Shown: positions 1-13,548 of the stretch, one piece after another
Layout: each line of letters starts with the position of its first letter
Position numbering within the stretch: position 1 is the first letter of the stretch
Assembly: GCA_017561265.1 (NCBI GenBank)
Contig: JAFZDJ010000008.1
Span: 91,672-155,671, forward strand
Direction: 5' to 3'
DNA: 64,000 nt
DNA from: Bacteroidales bacterium
Lineage (GTDB): Bacteria > Bacteroidota > Bacteroidia > Bacteroidales > UBA932
Notes under the pieces: generated by a model
Told to the model about the DNA's origin: nothing
What the model saw: only the letters and a program-made list of their open reading frames with translations
Database searches by the model: none
Program-made: the position numbers and the translations under genes

Positions 1-33
1 CTGAAGTCAAGGCAGAAGGAAAAGAATTGGTAA
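1..33 (+). CDS. C-terminal end of an upstream gene (partial)
   Basis: Frame 1 reads ten codons ending in Lys-Asn-Trp and a TAA at 31-33, 15 bases before the BatD start. In Bacteroidota the gene before batD is usually batC or batB, so this is probably the tail of one of them. Ten codons cannot prove the identity. Frame 3 is also open here, so even the choice of frame is an inference from position. Confidence 0.3.
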   Translation: MKSRQKEKNW

Positions 34-48
34 CAGGTAGAAGGGAAT

Positions 49-2664
49 ATGAGAAAATTATTTTTGACGGTATTGACTTTATTGTGGGCTGCAGCGGCTT
101 TCGCTCAGTCGACCATACAGGTGCAGACTCATAATGTGGTGGCTGCGGACGAACAGTTCAACGTTACATTCATCATAGAGGGTGAAGACAGGCCTGCTGA
201 CTTTTCCTGGTCACCTGGAGAGGACTTCCAGCTTCTGTGGGGACCTCAGCAGGGTCGTTCCACAAGCGTACAGATGATCAATGGAAAGACAACCAAGTCG
301 GTTCAGAGCACATATTCATATGTTCTTCGTCCGGTGAAGGCGGGAAAGTTCACCCTTTCCAGGGCAAGTGCCAAAGTCAAGGGAAAGGATATATATTCAG
401 ATCCGGTAACTATAGAGGTTGTCGCCTCAGGTTCCTCTTCCGGCTCTTCAGGAAGTCAGTCTTCCGGTGCTGCTCAAGGTGGCCAGCAGGCTCAGAGACC
501 ATCTCAGAGCAGTGCAGTAAGTGACGGTGACATTTTCCTTACACTTGAGCTCAGCAGGAGCAATGTCGTTGTAGGAGAACCGATTACGGCCACGCTCAAA
601 CTTTACCAGAGAGTGAATGTCGCTGGTTTTGAAAGTGTCGAGTTCCCTACATTCAACGGATTCTGGAGTCAGGAGCTGGAAGCTCCGACAAATATAGAAT
701 TTGCCAGGGAAACCTATGACGGTCAGATATATAACTCAGCTCTGTTGAGGAAATTCATCCTCATACCACAGCAGCAGGGACAGATAAGGATAGATCCTGC
801 CGAACTGGTATGCCTTGTGAATATCAGGGTTTCAACAGGAGGAGCCAGCATATTCGACGGCTTCTTTGATGATTACAGGACAGTAAGAAAGAAAGTAGCC
901 TCAAAGCCTGTCACCGTCAATGTTTCGCCTCTGCCAGCCGGAGCTCCAGCTTCGTTCGCCGGTGGTGTCGGTGAATTCAGCATATCGGCGGAACTCAGCA
1001 AGAACGAAGTCCGTACTCATGAGGCGGCATCTCTTATCGTTACAGTGACAGGTAAGGGTAACGTTTCGCTTCTCGAGGCACCGAAGGTAAGTTTCCCACC
1101 TGATATGGAGGTATATGATACCAAGGTTTCTGAAAGAATCGACAGGGGAGGGCTCTCAGGCAGCAAGACATATGAATATCCTTTCATTCCTAGAAGTCAC
1201 GGCGATTTCGTAATCGATCCTGTCGTATATTCATATTATGACGTCAACCAGAATAAGTATGTGACTTTGGAGACTCCTCCTATCCCTATCATGGTGGAGC
1301 GTGGAAATGAATCTGATGCAGGCGGTGTCGTCATGAGCGGAACAGTCCGCAAGGACGTGCAGAACCTTGGAAGCGATATACGTTTCATAAATGTAAAGGC
1401 ATCAGGACTTTCTCCAAAGGGTGACTTTTTTGTAGGATCTGTTCTTTTCTGGGTCATTCTTGCACTTCTTGCAGTTTCTGCAACCGTATGCTGGGCTGTC
1501 TTCCGCCATATTGCGGCGAGAAAGGCGGACGTGGTCGGAACAAAGAACAGAAAGGCGACAAAGATGGCTCTGAAGCGTCTGCAGCTGGCAAATACATTCC
1601 TCAAGCAGAATCTTTATACAGCATTCTATGAGGAACTTCACAAGGCTCTTCTCGGGTTCATTTCCGATAAGCTCAATATGCCTGTGTCCGAACTTTCAAG
1701 AGACAGGATGACCGAGGCTCTTGCCGAAGGAAAGGTTGAGGCTGGCCTTATCGATACATTCATCGGCATTCTCGATGCATGTGAATTCGCCCGATATGCA
1801 CCGGACTCAGGACATGAGGCAATGGAAGCGCATTATCAGGCGGCAGTGGACGTAATTTCATCAATAGACTCGGAAATGAAGGGAAAGACATCAGGAAAGG
1901 GCGTTATGATGGCTTTGATCATGCTTATGATCATGCCTGCGGCATTGAATGCCCAGCAGAATGAATATGTGGATTCGTTATGGAATGCGGCCAATCAGGC
2001 CTATGTCGATGGCAGATGGGCAGACGCAGTGGACGGATATGAGCTCATCTCGGCAATGGGACTTGAATCAGCTGCCCTTTACTGCAACACAGGAGATGCA
2101 TATTTCAAGGAGGGAAATGTTCCTGAGGCCATTCTGTATTATGAACGGGCATTGAAGCTGGATCCTTCATATGAGGATGCAAGGTTCAATCTGGAACTTC
2201 TCAACAGCACAATCCAGGACAGGATCGATCCGGTACCGGAGTTCGTCCTGAAGGCATGGAGCAGGGATATCTGCTATATCATGGATTCAAATGCGTGGGC
2301 TGTATGCTTCATCATATTTATAGCCTTGGCTTTGGCTCTGGCCTTGCTTTTCATCCTCTCTCCTTCTGTAGCGGGACGACGTACCGGATTCTTCACAGGA
2401 CTTGTGATGATTCTGCTTGCTGCTTTCGCATTGACTTTTTCCATATGGCAGAAGAAGGACTATATGAAGGCTGACAATGCCATAGTCATGCGCCCTGTGG
2501 TTTCTGTCAAGAGTTCACCGTCAGGTGAGGCTTCGACGGATCTTTTCATCCTTCATGAAGGAACCAAGGTGAAGATAATAGATGAAGTTGGCTCTTGGAA
2601 CAACATAGAGCTTGCGGACGGTCGTCAGGGATGGATCCGTTCCGGTGACATTGAAACAATTTAA
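49..2664 (+). CDS. batD/batE: BatD-BatE fusion protein (aerotolerance operon)
   Basis: An 871-residue envelope protein joining two usually separate Bat (Bacteroides aerotolerance) proteins. Residues 1-20 are a signal peptide ending AAAFAQ. Residues ~20-455 are the BatD beta-rich periplasmic region, with a Ser/Gly/Gln-rich spacer near 127-155. A transmembrane helix lies at ~463-485, followed by a charged cytoplasmic segment. At ~619-636 comes a second hydrophobic stretch resembling the signal of a free BatE, ending ALNAQQ. TPR repeats follow (~640-725, with NTGDAYFKEGNVPEAILYYERA-type helices), then two helices at ~749-770 and ~782-802 and a C-terminal bacterial SH3-like domain (~810-871). BatD is normally ~600 and BatE ~250 residues, so the length fits a fusion. 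Bat proteins are linked to oxygen tolerance and may assemble with MoxR/VWA partners upstream. Function beyond this is not established. Confidence 0.85.
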   Translation: MRKLFLTVLTLLWAAAAFAQSTIQVQTHNVVAADEQFNVTFIIEGEDRPADFSWSPGEDFQLLWGPQQGRSTSVQMINGKTTKSVQSTYSYVLRPVKAGKFTLSRASAKVKGKDIYSDPVTIEVVASGSSSGSSGSQSSGAAQGGQQAQRPSQSSAVSDGDIFLTLELSRSNVVVGEPITATLKLYQRVNVAGFESVEFPTFNGFWSQELEAPTNIEFARETYDGQIYNSALLRKFILIPQQQGQIRIDPAELVCLVNIRVSTGGASIFDGFFDDYRTVRKKVASKPVTVNVSPLPAGAPASFAGGVGEFSISAELSKNEVRTHEAASLIVTVTGKGNVSLLEAPKVSFPPDMEVYDTKVSERIDRGGLSGSKTYEYPFIPRSHGDFVIDPVVYSYYDVNQNKYVTLETPPIPIMVERGNESDAGGVVMSGTVRKDVQNLGSDIRFINVKASGLSPKGDFFVGSVLFWVILALLAVSATVCWAVFRHIAARKADVVGTKNRKATKMALKRLQLANTFLKQNLYTAFYEELHKALLGFISDKLNMPVSELSRDRMTEALAEGKVEAGLIDTFIGILDACEFARYAPDSGHEAMEAHYQAAVDVISSIDSEMKGKTSGKGVMMALIMLMIMPAALNAQQNEYVDSLWNAANQAYVDGRWADAVDGYELISAMGLESAALYCNTGDAYFKEGNVPEAILYYERALKLDPSYEDARFNLELLNSTIQDRIDPVPEFVLKAWSRDICYIMDSNAWAVCFIIFIALALALALLFILSPSVAGRRTGFFTGLVMILLAAFALTFSIWQKKDYMKADNAIVMRPVVSVKSSPSGEASTDLFILHEGTKVKIIDEVGSWNNIELADGRQGWIRSGDIETI

Positions 2665-6464
<3,800 letters not shown>

Positions 6465-6470
6465 AACGGA

Positions 6471-7223
6471 CTAGTAAAGAAGCACGTATGTGAGGGCTGC
6501 AAGAGCCGCACCTGCGATAGGTCCGACAACAGGTACCCAGCTATAACTCCAGCCGCTGTCGCGCTTGTTCTTCATAGGAAGGATAGCGTGTGCGATACGT
6601 GGTGCAAGGTCACGTGCAGGGTTGATCGCATATCCGGTAGCTCCACCAAGGGACATACCGATGGACATGATGAGGAAGGTCACAGGAAGCGCTCCGAGCT
6701 CTCCCATACCGATGTGCAGGTGCTGTCCTTCCGGATCAAGGTGGGCTACATTTGCATCTACTCCGAAAACGAGGATTACGAACACCAGAACCCATGTGGC
6801 AACGATTTCGCAGAAAAGATTGCGTAACTTATGTCCTTCGATTGCAGGCATTGTGCAGAATGTGCCGAGCTTTGCATCATCATCTTCAGTTGCATCGTAA
6901 TGATCTTTGTAGAACATCCATACAAGGACTGCTCCAGCAAATCCTCCTAGCATCTGAGCGATTACGTAACCAGGTACCGCTGCCCAGTCCATTGTGCCTG
7001 CAAGGGCACAACCGAGACTGACTGCAGGATTGAGGTGAGCTCCTGAAACCGAACCTGAAATGAAGACTCCTACCATTACAGCGAAGCCCCATCCCATGGC
7101 AACTACTACCCAGCCGGCTCCCTTTGCCTTGCTTTTTTCCAGACTTGTTGCGGCGCATACTCCGCCACCGAGAAGTATCAGCACCATTGTGCCGATGAAT
7201 TCGAATATGTATTTTTCAAACAT
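6471..7223 (-). CDS. glpF: Glycerol uptake facilitator (MIP/aquaporin family)
   Basis: A 250-residue inner-membrane channel with six predicted helices and both half-helix NPA motifs, at 65-67 (SGAHLNPAVSLG) and 201-203 (GYAINPARDLAP). Asp205 after the second NPA-Arg is typical of glycerol-conducting aquaglyceroporins rather than strict water channels. It follows glpK on the same strand, so the pair would import glycerol by diffusion and trap it as glycerol 3-phosphate. The acidic loop ATEDDDAK (~111-118) between halves is a local peculiarity. Confidence 0.92.
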   Translation of the reverse strand: MFEKYIFEFIGTMVLILLGGGVCAATSLEKSKAKGAGWVVVAMGWGFAVMVGVFISGSVSGAHLNPAVSLGCALAGTMDWAAVPGYVIAQMLGGFAGAVLVWMFYKDHYDATEDDDAKLGTFCTMPAIEGHKLRNLFCEIVATWVLVFVILVFGVDANVAHLDPEGQHLHIGMGELGALPVTFLIMSIGMSLGGATGYAINPARDLAPRIAHAILPMKNKRDSGWSYSWVPVVGPIAGAALAALTYVLLY

Positions 7224-7304
7224 TTTTTGTTGGTTTAAGGTCCCTCGACAAGCTCGGGATGACAGTTATAAAAGGATGACTGTTGTACAGGTATGACTGT
7301 TATG
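7224..7304 (-). repeat. Degenerate copy of the dispersed GGATGACA repeat between glpK and glpF
   Basis: The 81-bp gap holds a TCGAC-AAGCTCGGGATGACAG segment (~7246-7265), then two further GGATGACTGTT/GTATGACTGTT copies at ~11-18-bp spacing. It resembles the TTCGACTC...CTCAGGATGACA repeat that brackets the GIY-YIG gene at 16.6-17.0 kb. It sits inside the glp operon and may affect mRNA stability between glpK and glpF. Confidence 0.5.
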
Positions 7305-8792
7305 CTATTTGCCGGAAAGCGTACGTTTGATAGCGTCTGCCCATCCGTTCTTGAGTGCCTCGACTTTTTCAGGGGATGCTATAGGATTGAACTGTGTGTC
7401 CACGCCCCACTGGCTCTTGATATGGTCGATGCTCTCCCAGTAGCCGACAGCCAGACCTGCAAGATATGCCGCACCGAGAGCTGTAGTCTCGGTAACAGTC
7501 GGTCTGATTACAGATGTGCCGAGAATGTCTGCCTGGAACTGCATCAGGAGATTGTTGCGTGAGGCTCCTCCATCCACCTTGAGTTCCTTCAATGTGCATC
7601 CTGCATCCTTCTGCATGGCATTCACTATGTCCATTGTCTGGAATGCGATGCCTTCAAGGGCAGCACGGGCTATGTGGGCAGCTGTGGTGCCTCGGCTTAT
7701 GCCATAGAGACATCCCTTCGCATACTGATCCCAATATGGGGCTCCGAGTCCAGTCAGAGCAGGTACGAAGTATACTCCTCCGTTATCCTCAACGGTGCAT
7801 GCAAGTGCTTCTATTTCAGAAGATGACTTTATTACTCCGAGTCCGTCACGAAGCCACTGGACAACCGATCCGGCCACGAAGATACTGCCTTCAAGGGCAT
7901 AATTCACCTTGTCTCCGATCTTCCATGCTACAGTTGTGAGAAGGTTGTTTGATGACATTATAGGCCTTTCTCCGCTGTTCATAAGGAGGAAGCATCCTGT
8001 TCCATATGTATTCTTCACTGCTCCCGGTTCTGTACACATCTGTCCGAACAGAGCCGCCTGCTGGTCTCCGGCTATTCCGGCGATAGGAACCTCATGTGCG
8101 AAGAGGGTAGTCTTGGTATATCCGTACACCTCGCTTGATGACCTGACCTCAGGCATCATTGATGCAGGGATTCCGAAAAGCTGGAGAAGTTCCTTGTCCC
8201 ACTCGAGGGTGTGGATGTTGAACAGCATTGTCCTGGAAGCGTTGCTGACGTCGGTCACATGCACCTCGCCGCGTGTCAGCATCCATATGAGCCAAGTGTC
8301 TACGGTTCCGAATCTCAGTCGTCCTTCCTCTGCCTTCTGACGTGCTCCAGGCACGTTTTCGAGGATCCAGAGGATCTTTGTAGCACTGAAATATGCGTCG
8401 ATGATAAGACCGGTCTTGCTTCTGATCAGGTCGGTGCGTCCGTCCCTCTTCAGCCCGTCGCAGAACTCCGATGTCCTTCTGTCCTGCCATACGATCGCAT
8501 TGTAGACAGGTTCACCGGTATAGGCATCCCATACTATTGTTGTTTCACGCTGGTTGGTGATGCCGATGGCTGCGATGTTGAGGCCGTTGATGTCGATGGA
8601 TGTGATGGCTTCTGCAATGACTGATGCCTGTGAAGACCATATTTCCATAGGGTTGTGCTCTACCCAGCCCGGTTTCGGGAAGATCTGGGTAAACTCCTTC
8701 TGCGATACAGCCTTGGTCTGGCCGTGCTCGTCAAATACGATTGCTCTCGAACTGCTGGTTCCCTGGTCGAGAGCGAGAATGTACTTCTCCAT
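7305..8792 (-). CDS. glpK: Glycerol kinase
   Basis: A 495-residue FGGY-family kinase that phosphorylates glycerol with ATP to sn-glycerol 3-phosphate. The N-terminal phosphate-binding motif is [14 protein letters not shown], the substrate segment near 80-85 reads [10 protein letters not shown], and [13 protein letters not shown] and [15 protein letters not shown] mark the second domain. Length is typical. It begins 34 bp after the miaB stop and lies 81 bp before glpF, so a miaB-glpK-glpF transcript is likely. Confidence 0.96.
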   Translation of the reverse strand: MEKYILALDQGTSSSRAIVFDEHGQTKAVSQKEFTQIFPKPGWVEHNPMEIWSSQASVIAEAITSIDINGLNIAAIGITNQRETTIVWDAYTGEPVYNAIVWQDRRTSEFCDGLKRDGRTDLIRSKTGLIIDAYFSATKILWILENVPGARQKAEEGRLRFGTVDTWLIWMLTRGEVHVTDVSNASRTMLFNIHTLEWDKELLQLFGIPASMMPEVRSSSEVYGYTKTTLFAHEVPIAGIAGDQQAALFGQMCTEPGAVKNTYGTGCFLLMNSGERPIMSSNNLLTTVAWKIGDKVNYALEGSIFVAGSVVQWLRDGLGVIKSSSEIEALACTVEDNGGVYFVPALTGLGAPYWDQYAKGCLYGISRGTTAAHIARAALEGIAFQTMDIVNAMQKDAGCTLKELKVDGGASRNNLLMQFQADILGTSVIRPTVTETTALGAAYLAGLAVGYWESIDHIKSQWGVDTQFNPIASPEKVEALKNGWADAIKRTLSGK

Positions 8793-8826
8793 AATTATGT
8801 GGTTTGTGTTATTGTCTGGAGCTGTA

Positions 8827-10185
8827 TCAGTCGTTGATGCGCTTGCACAGGAGGGTGGCGGAAGTAACTGAAACCACCTCTACCTCGCAATAGTCTCCGG
8901 CCTTTTCGCCGCGTGACGGGAACACGCACATCTTGTTGCTGCTTGCCCTTCCGCAGAGCTCGTCCGGATTCTTCTTCGACGGACCTTCCACGAGGACCTT
9001 CATCCTCTTTCCTACGTCCTTTTCATTGCTCTTGAGGCTCATGCGTCCCTGAAGGGCGATGATCTCGTTAAGTCTCTGTGTCTTAAGTTCGTATGGTATG
9101 TCGTCAGGGTATTTGCGTGAAGCAAGGGTGCCCGGACGCTCTGAATATGCGAACATGAATGCCGAGTCGAAGACAACTTCCTCCATCAGGGTGAGAGTAT
9201 CTGTATGATCCTGCTCGGTCTCGCCGCAGAATCCTGCGATCACGTCGGTAGTGATGCCGCAGTCCGGAATCACACTCCTGATCTTCCGTACCCTCTCGAG
9301 ATACCACTCGCGGTCATATTTGCGTCTCATCTTCTCCAGCATGATGCTGCTTCCCGACTGAACCGGGAGATGAATGTGCTTGCAGATGTTCTCGTACATC
9401 GCCATTGTATAGATGACCTCGTCACTGATGTCCTTCGGATGCGATGTCGAGAATCTCACGCGCATTTCAGGACTGATCTTCGCAACCATTTCCAGAAGCT
9501 GTGCGAAGTTCACGTTCCTGTCGGCGTTTTCCTTGTCCTTCCAATAATATGAGTCCACGTTCTGTCCGAGAAGGGTCACCTCCTTGTAGCCGTTCTCGAA
9601 AAGCTCCTGTGCCTCGCGTACGATGGTGTATGGGTCACGGCTGCGTTCCGCTCCTCTTGTGTAAGGAACTACGCAGTAAGAACATACGTTGTTGCATCCG
9701 CGCATGATGGAAATGAATGCCGATACACCGTTCCTGTCCATTCTCACCGGTGAAATCTCGGCATATGTCTCCTCGTGTGAGAGAAGCACGTTGATCTGTG
9801 GTCTGTCCGGCCTTACGGCTGCGAGAAGATCTGGGAGTGTCCTGTATGAATCAGGGCCTGCAACGATGTCCACAGCTTCAAGAAGCTTGTCCTTCAGACG
9901 TTCAGCCATGCAGCCGACAATTCCGATGACGACATTGTCTCTCTTTCTTTTCTGGAGCTTGAACTGGTCGATCCTGCCCCATATCCTCTGCTCGGCATTA
10001 TCTCTGATCGAGCAGGTGTTTGCCAGAATCACATTCGCCTCGTCCATATCTTCAGTCAAGGCATATCCCGCATCCTGAAGGATTGAAAGAATCACCTCGC
10101 TGTCGTTTACGTTCATCTGGCATCCGTATGTCTCTATATATACCTTCGGTCTTGAAGGATCCGTAATCGGTCTTATATCACGCAT
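8827..10185 (-). CDS. miaB: tRNA-2-methylthio-N6-dimethylallyladenosine synthase
   Basis: A 452-residue radical-SAM methylthiotransferase that converts i6A37 to ms2i6A37 in tRNAs reading UNN codons. The N-terminal MTTase domain carries its three cluster cysteines ([21 protein letters not shown]). The radical SAM motif CNNVCSYC matches CxxxCxxC (~157-164). A TRAM-like beta domain ends the protein. It ends in TGA, which shows that this codon is an ordinary stop in this genome. A -7 like element (TATCTTTG on the minus strand, 10212-10219) precedes the start. Confidence 0.96.
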   Translation of the reverse strand: MRDIRPITDPSRPKVYIETYGCQMNVNDSEVILSILQDAGYALTEDMDEANVILANTCSIRDNAEQRIWGRIDQFKLQKRKRDNVVIGIVGCMAERLKDKLLEAVDIVAGPDSYRTLPDLLAAVRPDRPQINVLLSHEETYAEISPVRMDRNGVSAFISIMRGCNNVCSYCVVPYTRGAERSRDPYTIVREAQELFENGYKEVTLLGQNVDSYYWKDKENADRNVNFAQLLEMVAKISPEMRVRFSTSHPKDISDEVIYTMAMYENICKHIHLPVQSGSSIMLEKMRRKYDREWYLERVRKIRSVIPDCGITTDVIAGFCGETEQDHTDTLTLMEEVVFDSAFMFAYSERPGTLASRKYPDDIPYELKTQRLNEIIALQGRMSLKSNEKDVGKRMKVLVEGPSKKNPDELCGRASSNKMCVFPSRGEKAGDYCEVEVVSVTSATLLCKRIND

Positions 10186-10211
10186 GTTGTTGAGTCTTTA
10201 TATGTAGAAGA

Positions 10212-10248
10212 CAAAGATAGGATTTTTCGCTGAATATAGCTATCTTTG
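10212..10248. promoter_or_regulatory. Divergent promoter region, miaB (-) / LEA lipoprotein (+)
   Basis: TATCTTTG occurs on both strands, at 10212-10219 (minus) and 10241-10248 (plus), each matching the Bacteroidota -7 consensus TAnnTTTG. The plus copy lies 23 bp before the lipoprotein ATG. No convincing -33 TTTG at the usual 19-bp spacing is seen for either copy. Confidence 0.5.
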
Positions 10249-10270
10249 CATTGATGTAAAACAGCTGAAT

Positions 10271-10756
10271 ATGAAAAAAATCCGCTTTGCAACATTGGTT
10301 CTGGCCGTCCTGACAGCGCTTTTCAGTCTTTCGGGATGCAAGGGTGTCAAGAAGTTGGAGGATCTGAAGGTGACCTCGGCAAATATCGAGAGCATAATGC
10401 CGGACGGATTGAAAGGCATGGTGCTGAATCTGGCCGTCGGAGTCGATAATCCGGGTGTCCAGGTGTCACTTTCGGAAATTTCGTGCTCTTTCAAGCATTC
10501 TGGCAAGGTTCTTGGTATGGTCGCCGTTGACCCTTTCACTCTTAATGCGAAAACAGCCGATGTCTACCACCTTAAGGCCAATGTCAAGCTGGGCGAGAAC
10601 ACCACATTGTTCGATTTCGGAAGATTTCTGGACAAGTCGGCTCTGGATGGAGCAGTGCTGGACTTCTCGGCAAATGTCAAGCTTAAGAGCGGATTGTCAA
10701 AGAAGCTAGTTTACAATGATGTACCTTTGAAAAAACTTTTGGAAGCAGCAAAATGA
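10271..10756 (+). CDS. LEA14-like (WHy/LEA type 2) lipoprotein
   Basis: A 161-residue lipoprotein. The signal peptide ends in the lipobox LSGC (Cys23), and a single beta-sandwich of the LEA type-2/WHy kind follows. The LNLAVGVDNPGVQVSLSEIS stretch is the typical N-P signature of these domains. Such proteins are generally linked to stress or envelope roles, with no known reaction. It overlaps the next gene by 4 bp (ATGA), so the two are translationally coupled. Confidence 0.7.
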   Translation: MKKIRFATLVLAVLTALFSLSGCKGVKKLEDLKVTSANIESIMPDGLKGMVLNLAVGVDNPGVQVSLSEISCSFKHSGKVLGMVAVDPFTLNAKTADVYHLKANVKLGENTTLFDFGRFLDKSALDGAVLDFSANVKLKSGLSKKLVYNDVPLKKLLEAAK

Positions 10757-11352
10757 AAAGAACTCAAATCCTTTTATCATTGATATTTGTTTTCACCGCC
10801 ATGCTTTGCAGCGGTAATGCTCATGCGCAGACCGTAATCCCTGAAGGCTACGAACTTGTGGATTCGCTGGTCTATCGTCCTGTAGCGGCAGTGGATACGA
10901 CTTTGGCGGGAAGGAATATCTTCGACCTTCTTCCTGCTCCGGGATCGGACGCTGATGTCGATGTAAGACAGTCACAGCTCATCAACGGATCAATGGCAGC
11001 GCATATCGAATCCAATGCGTCAAGGACAATGAGCGGCTATCGTGTGAGAATTTTCTTCGACAACCGTCAGAGCGCGAGAAAGGAATCTGAGAACGTGTTG
11101 AAGAGATTCCACGCAATATTCCCTGATGTGATGGCATACAGACTTTATGCAAATCCATATTTCAAGGTCACTGTGGGTGATTTCAGGACAAGATCCGAGG
11201 CCATGGCTCTTCTTGCCAGGATCAAGGGCGATTTCCCGAGCGCCTTCGTTGTAAAGGAAAATATCGAGTATCCTGCGGTAGATAGCAGGAATGCCGTCGT
11301 AATAGATACTTTAAAGGTCCTTAGACCTAAAAATCAGATGGTTAAAGAGTAG
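10753..11352 (+). CDS. SPOR-domain secreted protein
   Basis: A 199-residue exported protein: signal peptide to ~25 (GNAHAQ), a variable linker with an IFDLLP segment, and a SPOR-like domain from ~95 to 175 (SGYRVRIFFDNRQSAR ... PYFKVTVGDFRTRSEA). SPOR domains bind septal peptidoglycan strands lacking stem peptides, so a role at the division site or in the cell wall is plausible. It overlaps the LEA lipoprotein stop (ATGA) and lies 8 bp before rpoN, forming a three-gene operon. Confidence 0.8.
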   Translation: MKRTQILLSLIFVFTAMLCSGNAHAQTVIPEGYELVDSLVYRPVAAVDTTLAGRNIFDLLPAPGSDADVDVRQSQLINGSMAAHIESNASRTMSGYRVRIFFDNRQSARKESENVLKRFHAIFPDVMAYRLYANPYFKVTVGDFRTRSEAMALLARIKGDFPSAFVVKENIEYPAVDSRNAVVIDTLKVLRPKNQMVKE

Positions 11353-11360
11353 TTAGTGTT

Positions 11361-12770
11361 ATGTTGAAACAAGGACTGGAACTAAAACAGACGCAGAAGC
11401 TTTCCCCGCTTCAGATCCAGACCATCAAGCTGATCGAACTTCCTGTTCAGGAGCTTGAGCAGAGGATTCGTAAGGAACTGGAGGAGAATCCGGTTCTGGA
11501 CGAGGATGTTTCCAGCGGCAAGGATGAAGACGAGGCTCCAAGAGAAGTCTCTTTGTCAGAATATAAGGAGGATGATGCCATCCCGAGCTACAGGCTCAGG
11601 TCTGACCACTATTCGAAGGATGAGCGTCCTCAGTACAATACTTTTTCTGTAAAGGAAAGTTTCACCCAGAGTCTTCAGGAACAGCTGGGTTACCGTAATC
11701 TTACCGAACATCAGTATGCTGTGGCTTCATTCCTTATCGGCAGCCTTGACGATGACGGCTATCTCAGAAGGAGCATCGACAGTGTAGTGGACGATCTTTC
11801 ATTCCGTGCCGGAGTGGAGTCTACGGAGGAGGAAGTGCTTGCCATGCTGAAGATAATCCAGGAGTTCGACCCTGCAGGGGTGGGAGCAAGAGATCTTCGC
11901 GAATGTCTTCTTCTTCAGATCAGGCATTGCAAGAAGACTCCGGAGGTTGAGAATGCGGTAAAGATCCTGAAGAATCATTTCAATGAGTTCACGAACAAGC
12001 ATTTTCAGAAGATAATGACCAGGATGGATCTTACAGAGGCCGAGCTGAAGGCTGCAATCGCCAAGATCCTGAAACTGAATCCTTCACCTGGCGGACAGAT
12101 TGACGATTCATATACTGATCAGGCTCAGCAGATTGTTCCTGACTTCGTTCTTGAGTACAGGGATGGAGAGCTTCATCTTTCGATGCCGAGATTCTCAGTT
12201 CCGGAGTTGAGGGTGAACAGGAAATATGCGGATATCCTCATAGAGGCGGCGAATTCTTCGGAAAGAGACAAGAAGGAGGCTGCGGCTTTCGTCAAGAAGA
12301 AGCTGGATTCGGCAAAATGGTTTGTCGAGGCAATCAAGCAGCGTCACAACACTCTTTCCAGCACTATGCAGGCTATCGTGGACTATCAGAGGGAGTATTT
12401 CATCGATGGTGATGAGGCCAATCTGAAGCCTATGGTGCTGAAGGATATAGCTGAAAAGACCGGATTTGATATCTCGACTATTTCACGTGTTGTGAACAGC
12501 AAGTATATCGAAACCCACTTCGGAATATATTCTTTGAAGTATTTCTTCTCGGAAGGCCTTGAAAATCAGGATGGTGAAGAGGTTTCTACCCGTGAGCTCA
12601 AAAAGGCTCTCCAGGAGTGCGTGGATGGTGAGAACAAGCGTAAGCCGATGACTGATGATGAACTTGTAGAGGAGATGACCCGCAAGGGCTATAAGGTCGC
12701 ACGCCGTACCATAGCCAAGTATCGTGATCAGCTCGGTATTCCGAAGGCACGACTCAGAAAAGAGCTTTAA
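11361..12770 (+). CDS. rpoN: RNA polymerase sigma-54 factor
   Basis: A 469-residue sigma-54. Region I (1-50) is glutamine-rich (LKQTQKLSPLQIQTIKLIEL), followed by an acidic stretch, the core-binding domain (~110-290), an HTH and the C-terminal RpoN box ARRTIAKYRDQLGIPKARL, which contacts the -24 element. It directs transcription from -24/-12 promoters with AAA+ activators. It is last in its operon and followed by a strong palindromic terminator. Confidence 0.96.
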   Translation: MLKQGLELKQTQKLSPLQIQTIKLIELPVQELEQRIRKELEENPVLDEDVSSGKDEDEAPREVSLSEYKEDDAIPSYRLRSDHYSKDERPQYNTFSVKESFTQSLQEQLGYRNLTEHQYAVASFLIGSLDDDGYLRRSIDSVVDDLSFRAGVESTEEEVLAMLKIIQEFDPAGVGARDLRECLLLQIRHCKKTPEVENAVKILKNHFNEFTNKHFQKIMTRMDLTEAELKAAIAKILKLNPSPGGQIDDSYTDQAQQIVPDFVLEYRDGELHLSMPRFSVPELRVNRKYADILIEAANSSERDKKEAAAFVKKKLDSAKWFVEAIKQRHNTLSSTMQAIVDYQREYFIDGDEANLKPMVLKDIAEKTGFDISTISRVVNSKYIETHFGIYSLKYFFSEGLENQDGEEVSTRELKKALQECVDGENKRKPMTDDELVEEMTRKGYKVARRTIAKYRDQLGIPKARLRKEL

Positions 12771-12778
12771 GTGCATAT

Positions 12779-12812
12779 AAAAATCAGCAGAACTGCAGTT
12801 CTGCTGATTTTT
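12779..12812. terminator. Bidirectional rho-independent terminator, rpoN/upp
   Basis: A perfect 34-bp palindrome, AAAAATCAGCAGAACTG and its complement. The A-run on one side becomes the U-run on the other, so it can end both rpoN (plus) and upp (minus). It fills the gap between the convergent genes. Confidence 0.93.
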
Positions 12813-12821
12813 ATTATACCG

Positions 12822-13475
12822 TTATTTCTTTACGCCATAGGCGAGGTCGCCGGCATCACCGAGTCCTGGGACTATGTATGAATGGCTTGTGAGCTCTTCA
12901 TCGATGGCGGCAACCCAAAGTGTCACGCCCTCTTCAGGAAGATGTTTCTGAAGGTATTCCACTGCATATGCACTTGAAATAGGGCATACAAGATGTGTAT
13001 GCGCCGGCTGACCTTCATCGCAGAGACGTTTGTATGCGATTTCGAGTGATGCTCCTGTCGCAAGCATGGTGTCGGCAAGGATAAGGGTCTTGCCTGTGAG
13101 GTCAGGTGTGCTGCAGTATTCGATGTTGATGTGGAAGTCTTCACCCTTGTCATATTTTCTGTATGCAGCTACGAATGCGTTCTGCGCGTCATCGAAATAA
13201 TTGAGGATTCCCTGATGGAGAGGGAGTCCGGCGCGGAGAATTGTGGCTACGACGATCTGCTCGTCATATGTAGGGATGCTCGCGATGCCCAGAGGCGTCA
13301 CAAAGTCCTTGTTGCTGTATTCCATATGCTGGCTGATCTCGTATGCGAAGATCTCTCCGAGTCTTTCGAGGTTTCTGCGGAAACGCATGCTGTCCTTCTG
13401 GATGCCCTTGTCACGCATCTGCGCGACGAATTTGTTGAGAATGGAATTCTTCTCACCAAGGTTGATTACTTTCAT
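12822..13475 (-). CDS. upp: Uracil phosphoribosyltransferase
   Basis: A 217-residue pyrimidine-salvage enzyme making UMP from uracil and PRPP. The PRPP-binding loop reads LILADTMLATGASLEIA (~129-145), and the C-terminal uracil-binding region ends YIVPGLGDAGDLAYG. Length is normal for the family. It has its own promoter at 13507-13537 and shares a bidirectional terminator with rpoN. Confidence 0.95.
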   Translation of the reverse strand: MKVINLGEKNSILNKFVAQMRDKGIQKDSMRFRRNLERLGEIFAYEISQHMEYSNKDFVTPLGIASIPTYDEQIVVATILRAGLPLHQGILNYFDDAQNAFVAAYRKYDKGEDFHINIEYCSTPDLTGKTLILADTMLATGASLEIAYKRLCDEGQPAHTHLVCPISSAYAVEYLQKHLPEEGVTLWVAAIDEELTSHSYIVPGLGDAGDLAYGVKK

Positions 13476-13506
13476 GTTATGATACGTGGTTATGGTTTCT
13501 GAGACA

Positions 13507-13537
13507 CAAATATATCTTTATTTGTCAACAAGTCAAA
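13507..13537 (-). promoter_or_regulatory. Promoter of upp
   Basis: On the minus strand, TTTG (13534-13537), 19 bp, then TATATTTG (13507-13514): an exact match to the Bacteroidota -33/-7 pattern. It lies ~32 bp upstream of the upp ATG. Confidence 0.8.
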
Positions 13538-13548
13538 ATTTTTCCCGT

